NCBI GenBank assembly: GCA_949825065.1
Contig: OX463842.1
Coordinates: 31,590,582 to 31,654,581, forward strand
Origin: Odontocerum albicorne
Taxonomy: Eukaryota; Arthropoda; Insecta; Trichoptera; Odontoceridae
Direction: 5' to 3'
Length of the DNA: 64,000 bases
Shown here in pieces: positions 11,661 to 22,666 of this stretch (positions are counted from its first letter, which is position 1; each line of letters starts with the position of its first letter). Below the pieces are notes generated by a model. It was not told the DNA's origin and ran no database searches. It saw only the letters and a program-made list of their open reading frames with translations. The position numbers and the translations under genes were made by a program.

Positions 11661-12544
11661 ACACAGCTTTTATTCGGCTCATTTTAGTTTTTCCCGAGTT
11701 CACGTTTTACTTAGAACTACTATTGATCTCAACTGATGTTTGATAGGTTGAAAGAGGTTGCCAAATACTAATTCATTCGTATACTCTTCAATATAACTGA
11801 ATTGGCAATGCAGATATTTTTAAAAGCGTTGCTATGAGACAATATGAGTCCCATGAGTCGAATATTTGGGTTCAAAACCACTGGAATACACACGGAACTT
11901 GTAGTTCGTAATAATACGTATTGGCAATAATAGTCACGTGAAGAGCCAACAACACTCGTTTGAGCTAAATGTGTGAGTATTGCTACTGCACGGCGCTTAA
12001 TAAAATTCCAAATAATCCGAGAGCAAAAAATATTACCAGCGAAAAATATTAAAAAAAAAAATGGGTAGGAATTTATCTTTTTGTGTGGGAGAACGGATGT
12101 GATATATACCTACTCGTATATAAACGTTCAACCATATTTTGGATTCAGAAATTCAATGTGGTATGCAAATAGATCTATCTTAAATGTCTTGTTTTTCTAT
12201 TATATAAAGATTTATAATATGCGTTTCTATCATTTCTAACACTCAAAGAGACTCGTTTCAGAAAACTATATAAGTTCCATGCATAACAAATGAAAGAGAA
12301 AATAAAACAGAGCTGTCAGTTATTCCTGGACAAAAGAATAAGAAAATCGAATTTGAATAAAAGCTTTTCTTACACTTTTCTAATAAGAACGATCTGTCGA
12401 CTGGATATAATAATTTCTTAACTAAAGCTGTTTAATTTTTTTTATATATTAAGTATATTATTGTATTTAGATTGAAAAGTTGAAGGGATTCAATTATATC
12501 GTATTACGACACCATCAGCCACTAAAATGAAAAAAAAAGTATAA
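11661..12544. other. Intronic sequence, nothing recognised
   Basis: AT-rich with an A-run at 12048-12060. A possible SINE B fragment around 11860-11960 (AATATTTGGGTTCAAAACCACTGG) is too weak to call. Confidence 0.4.
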
Positions 12545-12662
12545 TCATCGTATTGTTTATAGTTAAGGCATTAACGTTGTGGAGGTTTAAAGACTTTGTA
12601 TTTTGTTTTATCAAACACTGTTTATTCCACTTTGGAATAAACAGTGTTTGATAAAACAAATA
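12545..12662. mobile_element. Penelope-like terminal fragments joined as a perfect palindrome
   Basis: 12550-12598 is the reverse complement of the block ending the copies at 44010 and 51775 (CCTCCACAACGTTAATGCC). It is joined to TTTGTTTTATCAAACACTG (12602-12628), which returns as an exact 27-bp inverted copy at 12634-12660 across a 5-nt loop (ACTTT). The palindrome arm is the terminal sequence of the Penelope-like family that carries the GIY-YIG domain at 58208-58825. Confidence 0.7.
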
Positions 12663-12779
12663 ACAATATAATCATCGTCTCGAATAACATTGCTCTACAA
12701 ATTTTACCCTTAGGTTCTTTACAAAACGAAAGTGTATTTACTGTTATTTAGACAACATTTTCTGAGATGATGAAAACAT

Positions 12780-13385
12780 TACAAGAGGTATCAAACGGCG
12801 TGAAGTGGTAGGAAGCAAAGTCAACGGGGCAATAAAACACATAAACTCGAACCGGACAATACCAAAATCTGCCAAGATGATATTCCACGACTGTATTTTA
12901 GTACCAACTTAGATGTATGGGAGTGAAACGTGGACGTTGAAACATATTGAAGAACCGAATAAATGTTGAACAAATGCGTTCGTTCACTTAGAAGAATACA
13001 TGGGATGACAATTTATGACAGAATACGGAATGAAGTGATTCGATATGAATGTAAACTTAAGGCTGATATGTTGAGTAAGATAAAGGAAAGCACTCTGAGA
13101 TGGTTTTGGCATGTGAAACGAATGAATGAAGAAAAATAATGAAAATAAATACATAGTATAAATGTGAGTGGAAGGCGTGGTAGAGGAAGACCAAGGAAAG
13201 TGTTGTTGGATCAAGTGAATGATTTTTTTAAAGAAGGAAAGAAAGAAGTAAGAAAAATAGTAGAAGCTAAAAGAGAATATGTAATGATGTGAAGGAAGCG
13301 AAATGTGTGTCAAGATAACCATTTATGGTGCTCTATCCTCTCTGCCTAGACTAGCAGGAAAACATCGGGATGGTTTGAATGTATT
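12780..13385 (+). pseudogene. LINE C-terminal region (plus strand)
   Basis: Across frames the plus strand reads in order: an 'IKRREVVGSKVNGAIKHI' segment, 'YGSETWTLKHIEE' (about 12915-12960), a 'RIRNEV'-like segment, 'LRWFWHVKRMNEE' (about 13100), 'GRGRPRKVLLDQVND' (about 13180-13225), then the terminal end near 13320. This is the complete post-RT C-terminal region of the common arthropod LINE type, with stops and indels. 12663-12779 is unremarkable. Confidence 0.75.
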
Positions 13386-14444
13386 TACTTTATAGGTTTT
13401 TGGGTGCTTAATATAAGTAGAAATTTTGGATTGGCTCCGGTTAACAAGAGAAATCGGAAATTTTTAGTATAGAAATGTAGGTCCAGCTTTTTTCATTGCT
13501 TTTACTTGGAATTCACTAGCGGTTAACCTACACCCCTTTTCGTGCGAGGTAGGAGAACGTTTTAGTGAGACCATTCTTTTTGCTTTTTGTGGACACTCCT
13601 AGCATGATTGTTCCATTTACAGATAAAGCAAAAGCATTTTGTGTACCCGCTTTGTATACCAATTAGTATCGTAATCACTGAACATCGCTACACTTAACAT
13701 CCCGTCGTTGATGCGGCTTAAAATACGTTGAATATTTTTTTAATAATGATATATAAATTCCCGATTCATTTATTTTACAAAAAGGACAAATAGTGTTTTA
13801 TAATATTTGTTGGTAGTTTCATTTAGGTTTCCTTAAACAACATGAAAACAAGAGCCAATCAACAAAAGCTTACATCGTTTTCGAATTCAAGTGTAATTTA
13901 TACTTATAAATTCCACTATAAAACCTTTAATAAGAGTAACTTAATTTTTTTTACATTTTCATTTTTAAATTCCTTGCAACGTAGGACTTCTGTATAGAAT
14001 GACCAAGGATCGAAACCAACGCTGTGCTATTCCGATCAAAAAACTATTCCATTTCATATACAATATATGGAAAATATTTCAATGTTTAATGTCATTTTAC
14101 GATACCCATCCCATACAAAGGTGAAACATTTTTCCACTCGCAAAAGGAACCAAGTGTAGAATGTTCACCTTTCTTTTGTATGGCGTGCCTCGTGTAGGTA
14201 CTCGTAAAACACAATAACTGTTAAAAATCTGGGGCAATGTACTTTTTGGGTTGCCGTTTTCTCGAAGTTTTTGTAAAATAAAGAGTTGATTTTATTTTTA
14301 CAATATATACCCTTTTTACAAAGTAATGGTGAGCACATTAATATACTATTAAGATTTCAAAAGTTGTTAGGGTTTATTTTTGCGAAGTATTCAGCCAGAA
14401 AAAATAAGATTAATAAAAACATAAATATAGGTCTATTGATGGCA
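13386..14444. other. Intronic sequence, nothing recognised
   Basis: No coding, SINE or LINE signature. Several short AT-rich direct repeats only. Confidence 0.4.
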
Positions 14445-14645
14445 ACATAGGATGTACACATTATAACATATGTCATCCTGAAACTACACTTATATGTTAA
14501 GGTAATATAAAAGAAAATACATTTAAGAGAGAAACTACTAAACGGTCTGGGCTCATCTCATAAAATCCTCCCAATCGAGATATACCCCCACCAATAGAGA
14601 CGAGCTCGGCCTTGAAGACTCAAATGTTTTTCGGCCCAAAACCTT
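14445..14645 (-). repeat. Dispersed repeat, copy 1 (partner at 29105-29280)
   Basis: The reverse complement shares long blocks with 29105-29280: CTATTGGTGGG, TATCTCG, TGAGATGAGCCC, and TTTAGTAGTTTCTCTC / TTTGATAGTTTATCTC. No protein similarity is visible, so it may be an unclassified short TE or a LINE 3' UTR. Confidence 0.6.
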
Positions 14646-14958
14646 TTTTACGTTAACTATTTAATTAGTTAAAAAAATATAAAGGATAATAAATAATTAG
14701 TAAATACAATTATTTACTCAATAAATAAATACGTTAATTGTTAAATATATAAACGCACACACACATAACCCCAGATTCACCGGTAGCATTAAGAGAGAAA
14801 ATAAAATTAGAGTCCAAATTCTGACTAGACAGATTGATAAACTAAAAAATTTTTTTTGCTGAGAGTTGTCAAATCACACGAGTGGCTTCAGTTCAAACCT
14901 GTTGAACTATTTATGTTTGCTTATTTGCGTATTTCGTGGGTGCAAGTCAGCTGCTTGA

Positions 14959-14999
14959 GAACACGCAATAAGCCTTATGATAAGGCTTATTGCGTGTTC
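14959..14999. repeat. 41-bp perfect palindrome (20-bp arms, 1-nt centre)
   Basis: 14959-14978 (GAACACGCAATAAGCCTTAT) is repeated exactly inverted at 14980-14999, with a single G between. The arms are not AT-only, so chance is unlikely. No element is recognised around it. Confidence 0.95.
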
Positions 15000-17319
15000 G
15001 ATATCAGATTCACTACCTGCGAAAGAGAGAAAAGCTAATAAGGGTCCAAATTGTGATAAAATAACGCGAAGTTAAAGGATTGTTTCGAGTTCCACTGTAT
15101 TCGTTATACACATTGTTCCACATCTCACATTTGAAAATCTGTACAATCCAGCATCCAAACTAATATCAAATTCTTCATAATTTTTAAATGACTGCGTCAA
15201 AAAACATTTTTGGAACACCTTTGATCTTGATTCTTTAATGACCTCTAGCATTTTTTAAAAATAACATTTAATCATACGTCACAATGAAATAGGTAAAAGT
15301 TTGCTTGAAATATCTTTAGTAGTTACTTAATTTATGGGTATTCATATTTCAGACTCTCGAAAGGTCATCCTTTATTTTAAACATACCTTCCATGATTTCC
15401 TTCTTGATAAAAACGATGTAGAAAATAAATATTTCTTTCAAGGAAAATATGGATGCATGCTGTGCAGGAGGACCTAAGAGGTAGAAAACCTAAGAAGTAG
15501 AGGACTTCAGGTTGTAGAGTGGAACTAAGAGGTAGAAGGAATGAAAACTCTACGACATTATCATTATGAGCATCTCCAATAATGTTTATCGCTTCCTGAC
15601 GATGTTTTCATTTATTTTTATAGACTTACCTATCCTCACTAGCTTCTTTTTCCTCTTTTAAGCTTCTTTACTGCTTTGTAGTTGCATTTGAGAGACTGAA
15701 ATGCTTAGGGAGTGAACTCTGACAAATACTTCAGAGAGAAGCTCCTAAAGGCAGTTTGAGTGAACATAAGATTTTCAATTTATGCAAATGAACTCTTCTC
15801 AGATATTTAAATTTCGGCCGTTTCTTAGAATCCTAGCAATCAAAGTCACAAGAATGGTTTAGATCTCAAGCAAGTCTGATTCCCTACAATTGGATTGCAG
15901 AGCCCATCAATATCTAGGGAATGTGATGCATGTGTTAAAGTGTTTGAAAATATGTCTGCATAGTCGACCAAATAAATGCCACTCCAAACGATCACCTGCC
16001 AAGACTTAGAGGGATTGCTTCATTGTCTCTCGCCGACGAATGACTGTTAGGATTTCGCATCACAGCTTAAATAGTTCGACTTAGTAGATTGAAAATCAAG
16101 AATATTTGAACAAACATAAGAACAATGCCTCCTGAGCCCTTGCCTGTCTCATGTTTGCGTTATACATGCATGTAAGTACTACATGTACGTGCATCCTTTG
16201 TGATACTTTTTGTATATGATTTATGTTAATATTTATAATTTTTTTGTATTCAAACGCACTCAAAAAACTAAAATAAAATTTATTTTTATAACTATTTTTA
16301 ATGGTCAATAAAATACCTTAAATAATAAATAAATATATATTTCTAAGATAATGATTTCTTATTTTTTTTATAAATGTGACTTGCCTTGCAAGACTCGCTA
16401 TTTTATCATATGCAATTGTGACGGTTATCAAAATGAATCTTGGTCTAAAAACCAATGAATCTGACGTTAAAGAGAATGTTATTCATTAAAAATGATTTAC
16501 TTTTATAGTTTGAAAAATAAAACCAACACATAAAATAAAACAAAAGATGAAAAAAAATCTAAACAAAAATTGTAAAATCGTATAAAGTACGATTTAAATT
16601 CAATTACCTGACCTGGCAACCAAGTGGTTTTTTTGTCACAAACGTTGGAATACTTTTTAGATCAGAGCGTTGGCGAACTGTTTTTTGAACTATGGAAGTT
16701 TGATTATTTGAAAAATCTACTCCAACATTTATTTTTAACCCATAGCTTTGTTTTTTTTTCAATATAAAAGTTAAATGGAATCGCTCGGAATGTGACCAAA
16801 AATAATAATAAAATAAGATAAACTTATTCATTTTGAACGCAGATGACAGTTACTTTTAGGTCTTTTTAAATTATATTCACAGAACACATAAGAAATAATT
16901 TGAGATAGAAAACAATTAACACAAAAGGATAAAATAAATGTAAAATAGCTAATAAACATTTTTCGAAAATGCTACATTGAACATTTTTAAATCTTCCGTT
17001 TCAAGAAAATATATTTATATTTACAATGCATGTATTATTCGAGTCGATATTATCGATAGAATTTTGTAATAATTTTGATTATGAAAAAAAAACAGCAGAC
17101 AGAAAAAATCACTCAATGAAGAAAATAAGTCTCGAAATTTACTGCTTAATTAACAAATTAAAAACTTACACTAAGATTCAAGCCCTGAGAGAAAGAGAAA
17201 AAAAGTAAACAGAAACATCAAAATAAATGTAATTTTAAATCATAAAATTTATGAATGCAACCGAAAATCAAATATTACATATTAGTAAATTTGACCTCAA
17301 TATTTTGATTTGTGATTTT
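15000..17319. other. Intronic sequence, mostly unrecognised
   Basis: A short purine-rich run with repeated CTAAGAGGTAGAA lies at 15470-15545. The rest is AT-rich, with short ORFs up to 75 codons that show no family features. No exon of the GTPase is visible. Confidence 0.4.
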
Positions 17320-18620
17320 CAACGTCAACATAAATATCACCAAGTCATTTCCGTGTGGGGATAGGCCGAGAGGACAAAACACGAATCTTTTCTATCACGT
17401 CATATATCATTCGCTACTTCTTTATCTATATGACTTCTCATTCAGCTCTTTTGATTTCTTTTATTTTTTTTACCTTTCCTTTTTTAAAAACTACATTTGG
17501 TTAGACCAATCATACTATTTTTACTTTCCTTTCTCATGTTTGCATTACATATTTGTTTTGTTAGCCTTTCATCGTTTTGTTCTTTCTACATGTTCAAACC
17601 ACCTTTTTCCAAACTTTTCATTCTGCTTATTTAACCTCTTCAAATCTGATTTAATTCTAAGGTTTTAAAAAAAATATTGCGTGTGAGTGTATTATTTCAC
17701 CAAATGCGACATTAGGTCGTATTAGTTAGATAGATGGCATTCAAAACGGTCAACGTCAAAAATACAGTATCCTACACTTAATTTGTTATCATTGAGAACA
17801 TAATATATCAAAAACTTGTTTACAAAGTGCATATGAACTCCGTGTTCATTATAATGGACGCCAGGTCTGAATATGTTAACTTATCACTAAATCACATTTA
17901 TTTTTAGTTATTTTATTTCGAATTCTGTAAAAAGTTGCCATTTGACATATTGTCCAGAATGCACGAATCTTTGCAGTGTTTATTTAGTTTCTTTCGTTAC
18001 ACATCATATGTGAAGAGAGGTCTTAACAACAGCCTGTCTACATTCTTATATTTTTTTATTTATGTCACCTACAGACATTCAAACATCCTTGAAAAACGAG
18101 TCTATGTTAATATTAAATAACTAGGGTAACATAACACATATTTGCTTAGCACATACTCGTATGTTATTTTCATACTCGATGTAGACTTTACTCTTATCAT
18201 ACAACAACACAACACCACGACTAGGCTTCTAATCTTTCAACACCATCTAAAACTTATCCTTGTCGCACGATCATATGATTTCTTTAAGTCGAGAAAATCT
18301 TAGTGTAGTTTCTTATTTCATTTTTATTTTCATCATAAATGACGCAACGCAAAGCTCAGTTAGTTTACATTTTTTCACAAGCACGATGGAAAAATCTGAT
18401 TCACGATATCTCAATCACCAAAAATTACACCCTGAGCGTTTTATACCTTCTTCTCTTTATTTTGTCTCAATATCTTTCCTTACCGTTTACTTACAATGCC
18501 CAATAAGATTTTATTATGATAACATATACACTCGATTTATGTATACTTTCCCTTCTTCAAAAAACTATCACTGTACTCCTCCAGATGAGGGGCATGTAGC
18601 TAACATTTCTTAAAATAATT
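17320..18620 (-). pseudogene. Degenerate LINE: RT domain and C-terminal tail (minus strand)
   Basis: At about 18310-18260 the minus strand reads FLDLKKSYDRAT, the RT block normally seen as 'F(V/I)DLEKAFDRVP'. Upstream frames hold a 'DA.FMMKIKMK' segment like the usual 'DAIF.LR...EKY'. Further downstream (17660-17340) is the same C-terminal tail block as at 11200 and 38930. Order and spacing (about 0.9 kb) fit a single LINE copy with internal deletions and many stops. Confidence 0.55.
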
Positions 18621-18854
18621 TCTTAGCCATTCGATCATTCGTTCATCATCACAAACCATAAATTTAATTTAAATATTGAAATATTACAATAGAGCAATGT
18701 TTTCAAAAATTTTATTCATATGTTTATTGTAAAGAACATGTTTTAGATTTTAAGAACTAGATGAAAATCTGAACTTTCTATTTTTGCGAAGTATGTTTAT
18801 GATTTAATTGAATAATACTAATAATGAGTTTGTACACCACCTAATTTTTCAGTG

Positions 18855-19409
18855 ATGTTTACTGATATACATATATATTAGGGATGCCTGCTAACCTGTC
18901 ATGTTTACTGATATACATATATATTAGGGATGCCTGCTAACCTGTCATGTTTACTGATATACATATATATTAGGGATGCCTGCTAACCTGTCATGTTTAC
19001 TGATATACATATATATTAGGGATGCCTGCTAACCTGTCATGTTTACTGATATACATATATATTAGGGATGCCTGCTAACCTGTCATGTTTACTGATATAC
19101 ATATATATTAGGGATGCCTGCTAACCTGTCATGTTTACTGATATACATATATATTAGGGATGCCTGCTAACCTGTCATGTTTACTGATATACATATATAT
19201 TAGGGATGCCTGCTAACCTGTCATGTTTACTGATATACATATATATTAGGGATGCCTGCTAACCTGTCATGTTTACTGATATACATATATATTAGGGATG
19301 CCTGCTAACCTGTCATGTTTACTGATATACATATATATTAGGGATGCCTGCTAACCTGTCATGTTTACTGATATACATATATATTAGGGATGCCTGCTAA
19401 CCTGTCATG
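18855..19409. repeat. 46-bp minisatellite, 12 essentially identical copies
   Basis: The unit begins ATGTTTACTGATATACATAT and ends GGATGCCTGCTAACCTGTC. Twelve head-to-tail copies fill 18855-19409 with no differences that I could see by eye. Flanking DNA is single copy. The homogeneity implies recent expansion or gene conversion. Confidence 0.97.
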
Positions 19410-19797
19410 AAAATTCGTAGTCAAGTTTATAAAGTATGGATTCCTTTTTAAGAACTGCGTATTTAGTGTTCATAAAGAAATTTATAGCGTTCGCGTACTA
19501 CCGATATTTTTTATGAAAAGTGAAAATAAAATACATTTTCCATTATATCCACTTCCTGCTTTCAAACCCATAAATTTGGTAATATTTTTTCAAAAGTAAA
19601 ATAATTCGTTTTTGTTTTAACCTTAAAATAAAAAAAAACTTTTAATAAATAAAATTTCCTTGTATTCAAAACATTTTATTTTTTTGGACACAAAATTTTC
19701 TACATTATCGTCATTTAAATAAAACTTAGAAGATTTTAAACATATATTACCTCTTTATTGGCATTTCAAAATAAGGAAAAATAAAATTTGACCTAAA
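19410..19797. other. AT-rich spacer, nothing recognised
   Basis: Homopolymer A and T runs only; no element signature. Confidence 0.5.
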
Positions 19798-20275
19798 GTA
19801 TACAATCTTCGTGGTCTCATTAGTAGACGCATGTCTTTCAATCCGGGGATTACTGGTTCAATTCCCGCTGGAACTTTATTTACATTAAAAAGTAATCCAG
19901 TCTGATTAAATTTCAAGCGTTTTTTTAAATTTCTTGTCGGTTGAAAGCGATTGTCACATGACAACAAACCTGCCAGCTAAGCCACCGAAGTCGTTTGATT
20001 TCCATACGGGAGTTTCGGGTTTAATTCCCTATGGTATCGGAAAAAAAGTAATAAAAAAGGTCCCAGTAGTGAAAAGTTCGTCTGGTAACAATACTAACAA
20101 CACACCCTAGACTTGTGCGAGTATTGTTGCTCCATCTTGTGTGGGGCTGTGTTGTCAATACGTGTGGATGTGAGTTTCGGGTCTATTCTAGTGGTCATAA
20201 ATTATTGTCAACACGTAGAAACCGTGAGTTTCGTGTATATTCTAGTGGCCATAAACTAAAGTCAAATGCTAAGGT
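19798..20275 (+). mobile_element. SINE A followed immediately by SINE B with internal duplication
   Basis: 19798-19978 is family A: head TGGTCTCATTAGTAGACGC, B-box-like GGTTCAATTCCCG, tail CACATGACAACAAACCTGCC. A second head starts at about 19979 (B-box-like GGTTTAATTCCCT). It runs into the family B body (TCTGGTAACAATAC, GTGCGAGTATTGTTG). In that body a ~57-bp block with GAGTTTCG(G/T)GT(C/A)TATTCTAGTGG is duplicated in tandem (about 20152-20265). Confidence 0.7.
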
Positions 20276-20478
20276 TCCGGTTATATTTAGAAGTCCAGGG
20301 TTGAAGCTTCGTTGCTTCTTGATTAGGGTCGGTTGAGATCACTGTCGTCGTGGGTTCGATTGGCCTGTATACGTACTGACTTTAATTAAGTAAAACGTTA
20401 ATATCACTTAAATCACCGTCAGTTTATACTTGCACGTGGCCGATTGTCACCGTCGTGATGTCTTAAGGCGCAATTCTT

Positions 20479-21984
20479 ATGTATCTGTTTCGGATATCTG
20501 AGCCAAGCGTTGCTCGAATGATTCCAGAGGTATGCAGAGCTTTGATCGACGTTCTACATGATTTTGTCGAGGTAAGTAAAAATATTATGTTAAAGATTTT
20601 ATTTCTTTATTATCATAAAAAATATACCAGTACAAGATTTCAAGTCAATTCGGCAGAGAGTTATTAATTAGGAATTCAGAAAGTACTGGAAAAGCCAAAA
20701 TGTTTTCTGAACGGTTGGGTGGCTGTTCACAGTCAGAAGATGCAGATGTCACAGATGATAGAACAGTGCAACTATTACTTTCATAATTGTTGTGAAGAGG
20801 TGTGCTAGTCTCGGCATCATATTTGCCCATAGCTGCTTCAAATAATGTATTATTTATTATGTGCTTAATTATTGTTCGTGGTGTAGAGCTTAAATTTCGC
20901 AGCTCATTAGCCACATGGTCTCCATATGTTGAGCAATCATCTCTTTGACACGCATTATTTAGAATACTATATGCCTCCTCTTCACGATCCGAAGGAGATA
21001 AACGCTTCCGTGACTTTTTAGGGGCAATGCATTTTTCACTTTCCTGCTGATTTCGAGGCTCATTGACTTCTGCTTGAATATCTTGATTGTTTCGGCTGTC
21101 TTTTTGTACTTCTTCTTCCTGCAATTACAAAATAACTTAATTTGTTTTGAATTTTTCCAGATGCCGTGCACTGAAGATGGGTGGAAAAAGATAGTAAAAG
21201 ATTTTGAAGTTTCCTGGAATTACCCACATTGTGTTGGAGCTTGTGACGGAAAACACATAGTCATGCAAAACCCAAAAAAAACAGTGGCAGTATGTTTTTC
21301 AACTACAAAGGGACTTTCAGCATTGTTTTGATGGCCATTGCTGACGCAAACTATAATTTCATATACGCTAATATCGGATGTCAAGGCAGGATTTCTGACG
21401 GAGGTGTTTTTCGAGAAACGTCATTTTATAAGAAATTGGCCAAACAAAACCTACAATTACCTTACCCACAACCATTTCCTGGTAGCAATAAGTTATCGCC
21501 TTATGTAATATTGGCGGATGATGCGTTCCCTCTACAAGAACACATCATGAAACCCTTTAGCGGCTACCACGACAAAGGCTCTTGTCAGAGACAATACAAT
21601 TATAGACATTCACGCGCTCGCAGAGTAGTGAAAAATACTTTTGTGTTGCTAGCATATGTGTTTCGTGTATTTAGAAAACCACTAATGATTAATGTTGAGA
21701 ACGCTGAAATCATCACAACAACATGCATTTATCTTCATAACTTTTTGAGGAGTAAAACATCGCGATCACTATACTCTCTTCAAGGAACATTTAACAATGA
21801 AACACAAGATGGAAATATTATTGCTGGATCATGGAGGGCAGTTACCCAAGGCGATACTGGTCTACAGGATTTGCAACGAAGAGCACGTAAGTCAACTTTT
21901 GAAGCTAAAGAAGTGAGAAACGAATTTATGGGATATTTTCAATCAGATGAAGGATGTGTGCCTTGGCAAAACCTTTATGCCTAA
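20479..21984 (+). pseudogene. PIF/Harbinger (HARBI1-like) DDE transposase, N-terminally truncated
   Basis: Exon 1 (20479-20571) encodes YLFRISEPSVARMIPEVCRA and ends at a GTAAGT donor. Exon 2 starts after TTTTTCCAG at 21161, in phase, and runs to 21984. Family landmarks in order: GW.KI..DFE..WNYPHC.GA, first catalytic Asp in CDGKHI, FNYKGTFSIVLMA, GRISDGGVFR, second Asp in VILADDAFPL, YNYRHSRARRVV, LHNFL. An 8-A run at 21274-21281 has one extra base and shifts the frame (PKN..MFFNYKG is restored after it). The acidic residue expected in 'RVVENAF' is Lys here (RVVKNTF). About 100 N-terminal residues are missing. Its intron contains the last exon of the antisense MADF gene. It cannot be active as it stands. 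Confidence 0.85.
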
Positions 21985-22410
21985 TTTTTATATGTACTAT
22001 TCAAATATATAATTATTCAAATCAAGCAAATTATGTTTTATATGTATTTATTTAAAAAAACTAACCTCAAAGTCCTCCTTATCACCGACAGCTGTTGACA
22101 ATATTGATCTAGGCTGATCGACGTCCAATAAAAAACTTAAAAGTTCAAATGCAAACTATTTCCTTTTTTTGCTAGGAGATGAACCACTCTTCTTTGATTA
22201 CATTTTTTTCGCTCACGATGAAAAGCTGAACGCAAATTCAAATATTTTTTTTCACATCGATTACAGTGCAATCGTATTTACTTGCTAACTGCTTCACTTT
22301 ATCATTTTTATCCTGTTGTCTTTATAATCACTAATTTTAGTATTCCATAACTCCGGTGAATCATGATAATCTTCAATAAACAAGGTTGTTTTATCAATAT
22401 TCCACTCCAT
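20645..22410 (-). pseudogene. Harbinger MADF-domain protein (second gene), degenerate
   Basis: Minus strand. Exon 1 runs from the ATG at 22410-22408 to a GAG|GTTAGT donor at 22066, 345 bp. Exon 2 is 21118-20645, after a TTTTGTAATTGCAG acceptor, and the junction is in phase. Exon 1 carries a MADF signature: FIEDYHDSPELWNTKISDYK, then (frame-shifted) an LRSAFHRERKK segment. Exon 2 carries the acidic/polar linker and REEEAYSILNNACQRDD...VANELR, typical of PIF MADF partners that bind terminal DNA and help the transposase. Several small indels and one in-frame TAG break exon 1, while exon 2 is open for 157 codons. The intron holds transposase exon 2 on the other strand. Confidence 0.75.
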
Positions 22411-22439
22411 GTCGCACTCTACAAGCCGCACCGATCCGC

Positions 22440-22616
22440 TGACTTTCGGATAGCGGCAACATTGTTCGACATGTCAAAATATGTCGAGAGGTGACGCATG
22501 CGCCCCGGCAACAACAATCAACATGTAGCATGCTACACAGATACTTGAATGTTGTCACTTCGTGTTCCTTCGATTGAAAGAATGTGTGTAGCATGCGTCA
22601 ATGCCGCATGCTACAT
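22440..22616. promoter_or_regulatory. Subterminal palindromes in the Harbinger right end
   Basis: TGTAGCATGCTACA (22524-22537) is a perfect palindrome. 22587-22597 and 22605-22615 form an 11-bp inverted pair (TGTAGCATGCG / CGCATGCTACA) with a 7-nt loop. The shared motif GTAGCATGC next to the terminus suggests binding sites for the element's own proteins. This region also lies upstream of the MADF start codon, so it may include that gene's promoter (inference). Confidence 0.6.
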
Positions 22617-22666
22617 ATCGCCTAAATGTTGCCTCAGTGGAATTGCGCCTTTAAAGATATACATCA

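Larger units (their letters stand above)
20466..22650. mobile_element. PIF/Harbinger element with TTA target duplication, internally deleted
   Basis: The termini are AGGCGCAATTC (20466-20476) and GAATTGCGCCT (22640-22650), flanked on both sides by TTA (20463-20465 and 22651-22653). TWA is the known target duplication of PIF/Harbinger. Inside are the two genes typical of the superfamily, a DDE transposase (plus strand) and a MADF-domain protein (minus strand), antisense to each other. Only 11 bp match between the ends. The left terminus runs almost directly into transposase coding sequence, so the 5' part of the transposase gene and the left subterminal region have been deleted. Confidence 0.9.

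Noticed and set aside
12984..13322. Minus-strand 112-codon ORF rich in Phe/Ser/His
   Set aside because: Antisense to the LINE C-terminal region on the plus strand; composition is low complexity.
17312..17668. Plus-strand 118-codon Phe/Ser-rich ORF
   Set aside because: Antisense to a LINE tail on the minus strand.
18260..18613. Plus-strand 117-codon ORF
   Set aside because: The opposite strand carries the RT motif FLDLKKSYDR; this is a shadow.
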